Positions 52,095 to 63,229 of a stretch of 64,000 bases of DNA are shown in pieces (position 1 is the first letter of the stretch; each line of letters starts with the position of its first letter). The position numbers and the translations under genes are program-made. Below the pieces are notes generated by a model. That model had not been told where the DNA came from. It did no database searches and saw only the letters and a list, made by a program, of their open reading frames with translations. Source of the DNA: Strongylocentrotus droebachiensis (taxonomy: Eukaryota; Echinodermata; Echinoidea; Camarodonta; Strongylocentrotidae); NCBI GenBank assembly GCA_035222895.1, contig JAVYIG010002741.1, forward strand, positions 166,447 through 230,446, written 5' to 3'.

Positions 52095-52212
52095 GTCTAC
52101 GATTATACCATGCTGAATATACCGATTCTCGTCCGATCACCGAAGTCAAGCAACATAGGGCCTGGTCAGTACTTGGTTGGGAGACCGCTTTTGAATACCG
52201 GGTGTTGTATGC
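52095..52212 (+). rRNA. 5S rRNA-like copy 2
   Basis: 118 nt in the same register as animal 5S rRNA, starting GTCTACGATTATACC and followed by ATTTTG, a possible Pol III stop. It differs from the usual sequence at position 59 (CAACATAGG), 83 (TTGGTTGGG), 95/97/98 (CGCTTTTGAA) and 117 (GTATGC). Several of these lie in the internal promoter boxes A and C. Function is doubtful. Confidence 0.82.
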
Positions 52213-52989
52213 ATTTTGTCGCCGGAGTTGTAGACAATGTGATGACCTAGACATGGAGCCTTCATTTTCTTACCTTTTTTCTTTTATTTCTCTCTTTTTT
52301 CCCCTCTTCAAATTCCCTCATAGGAAAAAAATATCACGCTTTTCTGGAGGAAAGACGGGGAGCAAAGAATGGGATGACGAGTTTTTGGTGGCTCTTCCCT
52401 TCTAAAAGAAGCTTATTATCGACCTCTTACTCCGTCCTTCCTTCCCTCTTTCACCTCTATAACAAACTCCCACCCCTCCCCCCGCTCCCCCCCCCATCCC
52501 GGCCCGCCCCTCTTTTTCTTTTCTTCCATCCTCCATGTAGCATTATGGCACAATGTTTTATCCGTAACCGTTTCCAAGACAGTGTCAATGCGCACACTCT
52601 TTGCGCATGATGACCGTTACGTCATAAACGAAGACAAGGTGAATACTATGTCGCGTGTCGAGGTACTAGGTCTGCTCAAAGGCTTATTTCGAATATGCCG
52701 TCATCTTGTTATATTCCTCTTCTCCAAGACCTGATCTGAACAAGGCATAGACGTGCAGCTCTGGAGTATTATTGATACCCCCAATAATAAGTTGAACAAG
52801 AGCTCCATCTACAGAAGACACAGTCTCTTAGTTGGAGAAGAGGCGTTCGGGCTAAATCCGTTTCCTCACCCAGTCGGTCACTTTGAAACAATCATGGACA
52901 TCTGAAACTACTATTACCACTCCATTAAAAGAAATCAGATGGTGACGTCATTGTTTAATGTTAAATAGGTTTAAATTCACGAGTCCTTT

Positions 52990-53107
52990 GTCTACGACCA
53001 TACCATGCTGAATATACCAGTTCTCGTCCGATCACCGAAGTCAAGCAACATAGGGCCTGGTCAGTACTTGGTTGGGAGACCGCTTTTGAATACCGGGTGT
53101 TGTATGC
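52990..53107 (+). rRNA. 5S rRNA-like copy 3
   Basis: 118 nt, GTCTACGACCATACC to TTGTATGC. Same substitutions at 59, 83, 95, 97, 98 and 117 as copy 2, plus CCAGTTCTC at position 30. Followed by ATTTTG. Confidence 0.83.
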
Positions 53108-53887
53108 ATTTTGTCGCCGGAGTTGTAGACAATGTGATGACCTAGACATGGAGCCTTCATTCTCTTACCTTTTTTCTTTTATTTCTCTCTTTTTTCCCCT
53201 CTTCAAATTCCCTCATAGGAAAAAAATATCACGCTTTTCTGGAGGAAAGACGGGGAGCAAAGAATGGGATGACGAGTTTTTGGTGGCTCTTCCCTTCTAA
53301 AAGAAGCTTATTATCGACCTCTTACTCCGTCCTTCCTTCCTTCCTTCACCTCTATAACAAACTCCCGCCCCTACCGTCCGCCCCCTCCCCCATCCCGGCC
53401 CTCCCCTCTTTTTGCTTTTCTTCCATCCTCCATGTAGCATTATGGCACAATGTTTTATCCGCAACCGTTTCCAAGCCAGTGTCAATGCGCACACTCTTTG
53501 CGCATGATGACCATTACGTCATAAACGAAGACAAGGTGAATACTCTATCGCGTGTCGAGGTACTAGGTCTGCTCAAAGGCTTATTTCGAATATGACGTCA
53601 GCTTGTTATATTCCTCTTCCCCAAGACTTGATCTGAACAAGGCATAGAAGTGCAGCTTTGGAGTAATATTGATACCCCCAATAATATAGTTGAACAAGAG
53701 CTCCATCTACAGAGGACACAGTCTCTTAGTTGGAGAAGAGGCGTTCGGGCTAAATCCGTTTCCTCACCCAGTCGGTCACTTTGAAACAATCATGGACATC
53801 TGAAACTACTATTACCACTCCATTAAAAGAAATCAGATGGTGACGTCATTGTTTAATGTTAAATAGGTTTAAATTCACGAGTCCTTT

Positions 53888-54005
53888 GTCTACGACCATA
53901 CCATGCTGAATATACCGATTCTCGTCCGATCACCGAAGTCAAGCAACATAGGGCCTGGTCAGTACTTGGTTGGGAGACCGCTTTTGAATACCGGGTGTTG
54001 TATGC
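53888..54005 (+). rRNA. 5S rRNA-like copy 4
   Basis: 118 nt, GTCTACGACCATACC to TTGTATGC, with the same shared substitutions as copies 2 and 3. Followed by ATTTTG. Its downstream spacer is the one truncated by the LINE. Confidence 0.83.
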
Positions 54006-54732
54006 ATTTTGTCGCCGGAGTTGTAGACAATGTGATGACCTAGACATGGAACCTTCATTCTCTTACCTTTTTTCTTTTTTTTCTCTCTTTTTTCCCTTCT
54101 TCAAATTCCCTCATAGGAAAAAAATATCACGCTTTTCTGGAGGAAAGACGGGGAGCAAAGAATGGGATGACGAGTTTTTGGTGGCTCTTCCCTTCTAAAA
54201 GAAGCTTATTATCGACCTCTTACTCCGTCCTTCCTTCCCTCCTTCACCTCTATAACAAACTCCCGCCCCTACCGTCCGCCCCCCCCCCCCATCCCGGCCC
54301 GCCCCTCTTTTTGCTTTTCTTCCATCCTCCATGTAGCATTATGGCACAATGTTTTATCCGCAACCGTTTCCAAGACAGTGTCAATGCGCACACTCTTTGC
54401 GCATGATGACCATTACGTCATAAACGAAGACAAGGTGAATACTCTATCGCGTGTCGAGGTACTAGGTCTGCTCAAAGGCTTATTTCGAATATGACGTCAG
54501 CTTGTTATATTCCTCTTCCCAAGACTTGATCTGAACAAGGCATAGAAGTGCAGCTCTGGAGTATTATTGATACCCCAAATAATATAGTTGAACAAGAGCT
54601 CCATCTACAGAAGACACAGTCTCTTAGTTGGAGAAGAGGCGTTCGGGCTAAATCCGTTTCCTCACCCAGTCGGTCACTCTGGAGTATTATTGATACCCCC
54701 AATAATATAGTTGAACAAGAGCTCCAAAGCTA

Positions 54733-55869
54733 TCAAAATATAAAGAAAATTGTACATCTCCCAACAAATACATAAGATAGCTTAATACACAGTACATAAT
54801 GTTTTCAAATTAATTTTACTTAACGAATATTATAAATCAAAGAGTTACCTACAGACAGACAGACACACCACACACGCTCACCTACTCAGACACACATACA
54901 AACTTACATATCCCCCTCCCCCCTTCATTCCAAAGCTCAACAAATCCCCCCTCCCTTCCCGAGCATTCACATCTACATATTTGTTGGAAATCCTGTCTCT
55001 TCCTTTTCTTTAAGACCAAATTATATATTTAAAAAAAAAAAAAAAAAAATGTCTGAGTCTGAGAAAGAAGTATTTGCCTCGCCGTCCTTAACTGTGGAAG
55101 TTGTCCCATTTTCTGAAGTGAAGTGTTAAAGTGCCTCTCTCCCCCGCTAATTCCTTTTCTTCTTGCCTATTTTCTATAATTCTTTTTTTAATTTCTTGAG
55201 GAATTGGGGGTCTATTTTGAGTTGAACTATATTTAAAAATCATATGTTTTATTAAAAGAATAATGTGAACTAACAGTTGTTCTTCTCCCGCATTGGATCT
55301 TTTTATCCCGATATGAATTTCTTGCCAGTGTAGATTTTTTAACGCTGATGAAGCAAAAAGGTCACCGCAGTCCTTCCAAATATTTGCTACCTTTTCACAG
55401 GTAAAAAACAGATGCTCATAGGTTTCTTCGTGTTTATTGCAAAAGGAGCAAAGATTGCTCACTGCATGTTTGAAAGTGTATAGATGCTTATTTGTATAAA
55501 TTAAATTATATAACATTTTATATTGAAATTCTCTCAGCTTTCTGTCTAGAGTGGATTTCCGGGGTCTTAACAAAATTGTTCTCGTGTCATTTTCGACCAT
55601 ATTGTATGTACGTTCTAAGTTGCATGTAGCATAAGATTTTTCCGTTCTCATTTTTAACAATGTACTATAGATATATTTTGATGTTATGCCTTGCAAAGAG
55701 TGAGGGTTTCCGTTAATAATGAATGCTAAACTTAATTCGGTATCCTCACAAGGATGTTCATATACATTCAAAAGAGTTTTCCATGAGAATGGAATGCCTT
55801 CATATAACTGTTTTATTACATTTATTTCAATGTTGTTTAAACCCATTTTCTTAAATTCTGTGACAGATT
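54733..55869 (-). mobile_element. 5'-truncated L1/Tx1-type LINE, inverted, abutting the 5S array
   Basis: Reverse-strand match to 60510-61625 of the longer copy, including the 3' UTR with its homopolymer run (55030-55050). It lacks the last ~90 bp of the LINE 3' end, so the junction with 5S spacer at 54728-54733 is a later breakpoint and not the original insertion end. The 5' break is at about 55869. Confidence 0.88.
55088..55846 (-). pseudogene. LINE ORF2 C-terminus, open over 252 codons
   Basis: The frame starts inside ORF2 at MGLNNIEINVIKQLYEG and stays open to a TAA at 55088. It includes the C-terminal zinc knuckle C-x-x-C-x7-H-x4-C (CSFCNKHEETYEHLFFTC, with F's and T typical of L1/Tx1 ORF2). 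It is intact where the longer copy at 60481-61273 is broken by stops and a deletion, so the two copies complement each other for comparison. It cannot encode a full protein because the endonuclease and reverse transcriptase are missing. Confidence 0.88.
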
Positions 55870-56902
55870 GAATAGTGCGATAGGAAACATTCTAGATTGT
55901 ATGTCTTGCTCTTTAACATTATGCCAAGCTTATTGTTAATTTGAACATAAAGCGGATGCCTTTCAATCTTAAATTCCAAAAAGTGATACACGCCTGACCA
56001 TGACCTTTTTCTAGATAGGCACACATTGAAGAGATGGAGTAATATTCTCCTTCACTAATTTAAGAATAATACACATTCCTAAATGCGTTAGCAAGATTAA
56101 AGCGTAATCTGTAATGATAGGCTTAATATACTGAGCGAGACAACAATCAAGGTCTCTATAGTATTGCCACGAGCATACTTGTGGTATTATACCTTTGAAT
56201 AAATTGTTAAACCAAATTTAACTTTTCCTAAGAACACATCTTGACTGTCATTGTTAAACTGTGCATTGTAGTTCTGACACTGTCCTGTGTGGCAAGAGTT
56301 TGGAGTTATAATGTTCACATGTTCTTTTTGAAATGTTTTGTTGTTGCACAAGTGGGTTAGGGTTGACGAAGGTCACGATGGTCAGACGAAGGGCGTGTCA
56401 ATTGACACGGCAAGGTCTTTACAGTATTGCCACATGCATACTACCATTGAATGAGTTGTTGAACCAAATTGATTTTTTCTTCTTTTTTTTTCTTCTTCCA
56501 GTCACATAGTGAACTTATCGTATGACAAAGAGTATTACGATTTAATACGTGCTGTGTCTATCTGCAGAAAGGTGTTTGAATGTTAACAATATTATTACTC
56601 AAGAATAACAAGTGCTCATTAGGTATTCAAGGTGGTAGTCCCTTGACAAATATTATGCCTTCTTAATATAGACATTGATAGTTCGACGATTTAACTACAA
56701 TACTGAACCTTCGAAAAGGAGCACATTTCTGTTGTATCGTTGAAAAGTATAGAAACACTTATATTGGTAAAAAAAAAAAAAATATCATACGCCTATTATC
56801 AAATGGAGGTTATTCTTTAACAAAACTTAAAAGTCGATCTGACTCGTACTTTCAAATCAGACAATGGAGCTGTTGGTTTTTTTTTTTTTCTTCTTCTTCT
56901 TC

Positions 56903-56976
<74 letters not shown>

Positions 56977-57524
56977 ATAGCATAACTTTGTTTATAAAGG
57001 TCGAGTAGAAGCTGTGACAATAAGTTGTTTTATGCCATTAATTCGGATACTGACAGGTTAAAGAAAAGAGGAATGGGTATGTTGGACATTGGTGGGTGTT
57101 TGCTTTGATTATTTGATTGCAAGGAAGAGGGGGTAAATTGTGGGCAGTCTTTGCTTGGGAAGGTCTTGCAAAGCTACTACTCAGGAAATAAATACTTTCT
57201 TGAGTAGTTTTTCTTTTAATTGTAAGGTTTGGTTTTTTTTTGTGTGTGTTTTTTGAGGGGGATTTTTGTGTTTTTTTTGTTTTGTTTATTGATTGTAATG
57301 TTGTATGTGTATGTATATTATGTTTGGGTATGCTGTTGTGTGTGTGTTGGTGGGGTTACTCTCATTTTTTGCGGGAATCGCAGTCTCTTAGGTAAATGTG
57401 TAAATTGTTCTCGTATCATGAGGTATCACTTGAAACAGATATATTACTTTGCTTCGCCGTCCTCCGCTAAATATTCAATGTTCAAATTTGATTACGAAAA
57501 GAGCAGAAATATTTTTAAAAATCA
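55870..57524. other. stretch between the two LINE copies
   Basis: Holds an imperfect duplication (about 56140-56230 and 56400-56480: CAAGGTCT, ACAGTATTGCCAC, TTGTTGAACCAAATT), T runs, a TA microsatellite (56918-56975) and a GT-rich tract (57225-57370). No ORF1 of the LINE can be recognised; 57229-57537 is open but low-complexity. Confidence 0.6.
56918..56975. repeat. (TA)n microsatellite
   Basis: About 55 bp of almost pure TATATA. Confidence 0.97.
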
Positions 57525-60500
57525 ATGGATAATATAAGTACATCTTTTGTATGTAACTTCCTTTCTCTAAACGTTAAGGGAATTCGAGAAAAATTAAAGA
57601 GACAGAAAATATTGATGTGGTGTAAAGATAAACGGTCGGATATAGTGTTTTTACAGGAAACGTATAGCACCAACGAAGTAGAAAACGAATGGAAGGCACT
57701 ATGGAATGGTAGTTCGTATTTTAGTCATGGGACAAGTCATAGTAAAGGGGTTCTTATTTTATTTGATTCTAAACTAGATATTCAAGTCATTAATGCAATT
57801 GCAGATGATAACAGTAGGTTTATTATAATGGAGTGCATTATACAAGGGTTAAAGCTTACAATAGCCAATGTATATTTCTCAGTTCGTTCCGGAAGGAATT
57901 AGAACAAATTAATTTTTTACTCGAGTTTGAAAAAGCCCTTACAACGGTTAATGGAAAAAATATTCAGCTAATAATAGGAGGTGATTTCAACACGATTAGC
58001 AATTTTAACCTGGATTACATGAGAACTGGTAAACGAAAGGTTCTCTCAAAATTTGGTAGACTCTTTGAAAATGTTGTGGATAGATTAAATTTGATTGATA
58101 TTTGGAGAGTGCGAAATGGAATGAAAAAGCAATTTACGTATAGACAAATCAATCCTTTTATGCAAAGTCGACTTGATTATTGGTTTGTATCCGAAAAACT
58201 AGATGAAATAATATCAAAATGCAATATAATATCATCCATAGCTCCTGATCATTCAGCTGTACAACTAAACTTTTTTAATTTACCTTCGAATGATATCAAA
58301 TTCAAGGGATCTTATTGGAAATTTAATAATAGTTTATGTAAAGATGAAAAGTTCATCGTGTTAATGAAAACCGCAATCATTGAACTGAAAGAGGACTATA
58401 AAACAGAAATAGAAAGTAAAAGAGTTTAATGGGATTTTTTGAAAATGAAAATAAACAGTTTTATCAGAAAATATTCGAAAGAAAAAGCTAAGCTCAGAAA
58501 GGAAAAAATTGGGAATCTATAGAAATAGAAATACTCTCCCTTGAAGACGATCTTTTGAAAGCAGTAGATAATGAGAAGATTGCATGTTTAGAACTGAAAC
58601 GAAGAGAATTAAAAGCATGCTATGATTATATTAATGAAGGACTTAAAATTCGTTCTAGAGCATCGTACTATGAAAGAGGAGAAACAAATACTAATTACTT
58701 TACCCAATTAATGGAATCAAATAAGAGAAAAACAGTAATCAGAAAACTAATGATAAATGAAGAGAAAATAAGTTTTGATCAGAGAGATATAATTACAGAA
58801 ATACACAAGTTTTATAGCAAACTATATGCGCATTCCACGGTAGATTCCAATTCTAGCGATGCTTTTTTCACAGATCTACCCAAACTAAATCCAGACTCTA
58901 AGGATATTTGTGAAGGGAAAGTTACAGAGAGGGAATGTATGGCAGTTTTGAAAGAAATGAAATTTAACAAAACACCAGGTAACGATGGTTTAAGTGTTGA
59001 ATTTTATTCATTATTTTGGCCGGTAATAGGAGACGTAGTGGTCGATGCTTTGAATGAATCCTTTAGTGAGGGAGAACTCTCCCACTCACAAAAACAGGCA
59101 GTAATTACTTTAATTCATAAAGAAGGCAAAGATCCGTTACAAATTAAAAAATTACAGACCCATTTCCTTACTTAATGTGGACTACAAGATTTTAACCAAA
59201 GTTCTTTCAACAAGAATTAAAAAAGTATTACCAGAAGTTATTTGGATTGATCAGGTGGGATATCTAAAGGGAAGAAATATAGGTAAAGCTATTCGGTTAA
59301 TTGACGACATGATCTTTCATACAACTCAAAATAAAATACCTGCTTATTTGTTAGCGATAGATTTTGAAAAAGCGTTTGACTCGGTTTCACACATGTTTTT
59401 ACAAAAGGTCTTAGTAGCCTTTGGTTTTGGACCGATATTTTGTAAATGGGTGAAAATAATTTATAATAAGGCTCAAAGTTGTGTTTTCAATGGACACGTA
59501 TCAACTGGATATTTTTCTATTCAGAAAGGTGTAAGACAAGGTGATCCTTTGTCTGCATATTTATTTTTACTTTGCATTGAGATTCTTGCTCGCGCAATCC
59601 GCAGCGACTCGGCTATTCATGGGGTTCCCTTTGATGATATTCACGTTAAACAAATTCTTTATGCAGATGACATGTCGTTGTTTGTTGAAGATATTGAATC
59701 TTTTAATAGACTAAACTCATTGTTTACTAGATTTGCAGATATGTCTGGATTGAAGATGAATAGAGACAAAACCTTTGTATTATTGTTGGGTCCTAACGCG
59801 GATAAAGATGTAATAGTTCCATTTGGTAAGATAGTAAACATTGTAAAGATATTAGGTATACAGTTTACGTTAGACGTGGAAAGCCAGACAAAAATCAATC
59901 ACAAAGAAATCTTAAGTAAAATTAAAAAGCTGCTTATGTGGTGGAAACAAAGAGATTTGATTTGATGGGGAAAATTTCAACTAATTAAGACTTTTGTTCT
60001 ATCAAAATTAGTATATGTATCATCACTCACACCTGTACCGCCGTGGGCATTCCGTGAAATTGAAGTGTTAATATTTGATTTTTTATGGAATGGAAAAGAT
60101 AAAATCAAACGGAGTACTATGTTTTTAGATTACGATAAGGGAGGACAAATTTTCAATTATTTATTCGAACACAAAGAATCATGTGGATGAAAAGACTTAT
60201 AACAGGAGATTCAAATATGATTTGGAAACGTTATTTTAAATACCTGACTAGAAAATATGGCGGCCTCTTGATTTTTTTCAGTAATGTATCGCCAGATTTA
60301 CTTGCACTGTCATTACCAGATTTTTACCGTAGCATGCTGGAGGCTTGGCTGGGGACAAAAGCCTTTTTGCTTAAGAACGAAATTTCAAAAAGAAATCAAA
60401 TTATTTACAATAATAGATGTATCCGCATTCAGGGGCAAATATATTTCCATGAAGACTTATTTCTGAAAAACGTTTTTTAAATACATCATATTGTTGATAA

Positions 60501-61273
60501 GAAAGGTGAATTGAAATCTATCACAGAATTTAAGAAAATGGGTTTAAACAACATTGAAATAAATATAATAAAACAGTTATATGAAGGCATTCCATTCTCA
60601 TGGAAAACTCTTTTGAATATATATGAACATCCTTGTGAGGATACCGAATTAAGTTTAGCATTCATTATTAACGGAAACCCTCACTCTTTGTAAGGCGTAA
60701 CATCAAAATATATCTATAGTACATTGTTAAAAATGAGAACGGAAAAATCTTATGCTACATGCAACTTAGAACGTACATACAATATGGTCGAAAATGACAC
60801 GAGAACAATTTTCTTAAGACCCCGGAAATCCACTCCAGACAGAAAGCTGAGAGAATTTCAATATAAAATGTTATATAATTTAATTTATACAAATAAGCAT
60901 CTATAAGCATCTATACACTTTCAAACATGCAGTGAGCAATCTTTGCTCCTTTTGCAATAAACACGAAGAAACCTATGAGCATCTGTTTTTTACCTGTGAA
61001 AAGGTAGCAAATATTTGGAAGGACTGCGGTGACCTTTTTGCTTTATCAGCATTAACAAAAGATCCAATGCGGGAGAAGAACAACTGTTAAATCACATTAT
61101 TCTTTTAATAAAACATATGATTTTTAAATATAGTTCAACTCAAAATAGACCCCCAATTCCTCAAAAAATTAAAAAAAGAATCATAGAAAATAGGCAAGAA
61201 GAAATGGAATCAGCGGAGGAGAGAGGCACTTTAACACTTCACTTCAGAAAATGGGACAACTTCTACAGTTGAG
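57525..61273 (+). pseudogene. LINE ORF2: endonuclease, reverse transcriptase, zinc knuckle (broken)
   Basis: Would nick target DNA and copy the element RNA into it. An apurinic-type endonuclease runs from 57525 (LSLNVKGIREKLKRQK, VFLQETY, GGDFNT, SRLDYWF, PDHSAV). A frameshift lies near 57880. Stops follow at 58427 and about 58520. The reverse transcriptase (58555-59965) has TPGNDGL, then a frameshift near 59155, RPISLLNVDYKIL, LAIDFEKAFDSV, GVRQGDPLSAYLF and the catalytic YADD at 59659-59670. In-frame stops occur at 59963, 60478 and 60691; an 11-bp duplication at about 60895-60915 and a deletion near 61045 break the C-terminus. The zinc knuckle is at about 60939-61000. RPISLL-x-x-DYKI and the C-terminal knuckle favour the L1/Tx1 group. 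The copy is dead but recognisable over its whole length. Confidence 0.9.
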
Positions 61274-61718
61274 GACGGCGAGGCAAATACTTCTTTCTCA
61301 GACTCAGACATTTTTTTTTTTTTTTTTTTTAAATATATAATTTGGTCTTAAAGAAAAGGAAGAGACAGGATTTCCAACAAATATGTAGATGTGAATGCTC
61401 GGGAAGGGAGGGGGGATTTGAGCTTTGGAATGAAGGGGGGAGGGGGGTATGTAAGTTTGTATGTGTGTCTGAGTATGTGAGCGTGTGTGGTGTGTCTGTC
61501 TGTCTGTAGGTAACTCTTTGATTTATAATATTCGTTAAGTATAATTAATTTGAAAACATTATGTACTGTGTATTAAACTATCTTATGTATTTGTTGGGAG
61601 ATGTACAATTTTCTTTATATTTTGATATGATATGTAAATCAATGAAGCTGTATGTTTGTTTGTTATATATTTTGTACTGAATGAATACAATAAAACAATG
61701 CTACAAAACAAAAAATAA
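57525..61718 (+). mobile_element. L1/Tx1-type LINE, plus strand, ORF2 and 3' UTR
   Basis: Spans ORF2 (57525-61273) and a 3' UTR of about 440 bp with a T run (61311-61330), G-rich patches and AATAAAA near 61688. It ends around AAAACAAAAAATAATGG. No ORF1 is seen upstream, so it may be truncated at the 5' end. The 5' limit is uncertain and no target duplication is recognised. It lies head to head with the copy at 54733-55869. Confidence 0.85.
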
Positions 61719-63229
61719 TGGTTCACAGTCCAGCGACATAAACAATGGACCACGACAACCCCTCCCCGTCTCTCTCTCTCTCCGACTTTGGATCACCTTT
61801 GGAACACCTTATGTTTTTGCTTTAAGGGGCAATACTCCGATAGCCCAGGGAGATGTCAGTTATTATCTCCCTGCCTAGCCCAAGCTTACGCAGTATAAGA
61901 GTTAAACAACAATTTGGTTCAGTTGGGGGCCCGCGGCCGGGGGGTGGGGGGTAGGGGGGGGGGGGGTAAGGTCACCTTTTTGGGGTCACCCTTTAGCACA
62001 TTTTTTTGTATTAACAAAAATTTGAGGGGGGCGGGTTTTTTTCCCTCCAAAACACACATATTACAATAAAATTGAGGGGGGGGGGGGTTCGACCCACCCC
62101 CTGCGTGTAAGCGCCTGACCCAAGCCCCCACTCCCCATAGTACTCAAATGGAGAGAGGGACATAGACATCAGTTAATGTTTAAGAGATAGCATATTTGCT
62201 CTCTATTTTTCTTTAAGGTCAAACAGTATACTGTTTCCATGCTGGTTCCCCCGTCATGCAGCGTCGAAGAGTGGATCGATGATGGGTACGTCCCTTGGGG
62301 GGGGGGGGGGGGGATAACACATTCTGTGGAAGCATAGTGGATAGGCTATACAGCTCACCAATCCCAACTCAGCCTTGACATTATATTTAGTCGGATTAAA
62401 TAAAAAAATCATGTAGCTAGGCCTATAGTTATCCTGATTTTAGTGGCTTATACCATAAGGGTGGGTAGCGTCGCGTCGCGGCGCGTTGACTTGAACGCGA
62501 CCATCCGTCCAAAGCCCCCCCCCCCCCAGTTTGACCGAAAGGGTGCGTTGGATTGTTAAGGCGCGTCAGGTCAGATAACGCGACCAAATGGCACATACGG
62601 GGGGGGGGGGGGGGGGGGGGGCTTATTCCAAATGTACCCGTTCAGAGCATCGAATTTCAAGTAAGAGCACTGACGAGAGACTGGACACGTGCGACCGGGC
62701 TTCAAGCTTCCTGATCATTTTCGTGGTGAGTTTATCTGAGTATTCCTGCATATTATCGTGTTTTTTGTGTAGTACGTGTTTAAGTATACTAGTAAAATGT
62801 CAGAATATAGAAGTTTATGTTTTTTTTTGCCAAGTGTTAAACCGTAATGTTGTATTAAACTGAACTTGATGATCGGATCGCGCGGTTGATCGGATTGACT
62901 GAGATCAGTCCCATGTGCTTAATTTGGCGTAATCTTTCAAAACTAACTAGGTCTAAGGGGCTATTTAATGAGGCTCTATTCTACCGTCAATACTACTGGG
63001 CCAGAAGGGATTAGACCACACAGCGAGGTCACTGACAGGTGGCTATCTCATTAACTCAGCTCTTAACTAACATAAGAAAAAGAGGATCATGGGGGACCAA
63101 CGGCAACAGGCACTAATTGGGGAAGTTTTATATAGGCCTATAGTCTAGACATGCTAGAGGGAGCTCGGAGCAAGTAGCTACAATACAAGTGAAGTAGGAC
63201 AGTGGGGCTTTAAATAGACTTCTAAATCA
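61719..63229. other. repeat-rich stretch with G/C homopolymer runs
   Basis: Poly-G runs at 61938-61969, 62067-62088, 62297-62314 and 62600-62621, and a poly-C run at 62513-62527. 62460-62590 is rich in CG with repeated GCGCGT and AACGCGACC words. 62985-63216 is the uninterrupted copy of the repeat at 24590-25672. No gene is recognised. Confidence 0.7.
62985..63216. repeat. interspersed repeat, empty-site copy
   Basis: Matches the flanks of the foldback element at 24742-25625 and reads straight through its insertion point (TGCTAGAGGGAGC). Confidence 0.75.

Larger units (their letters stand above)
51211..54728 (+). repeat. tandem 5S rRNA-type array, four units of ~895 bp
   Basis: Four 5S-like copies at 51211, 52095, 52990 and 53888 are separated by nearly identical spacers of about 775 bp. 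The period is about 893-898 bp. Spacers share a pyrimidine tract, a C run, CATTATGGCACAATGTTTTA, a conserved hairpin TATTATTGATACCCCC-AATAATA, and CRE-type sites. Tandem 5S units of about this size are known in sea urchins. The first unit begins in a damaged 5S copy; the last spacer is cut off by a LINE. Confidence 0.92.

Noticed and set aside
51360..53595. Repeated open frames of 62-108 codons in each 5S spacer
   Set aside because: They recur because the spacer is repeated; differing frame lengths between units and lack of family argue against coding.
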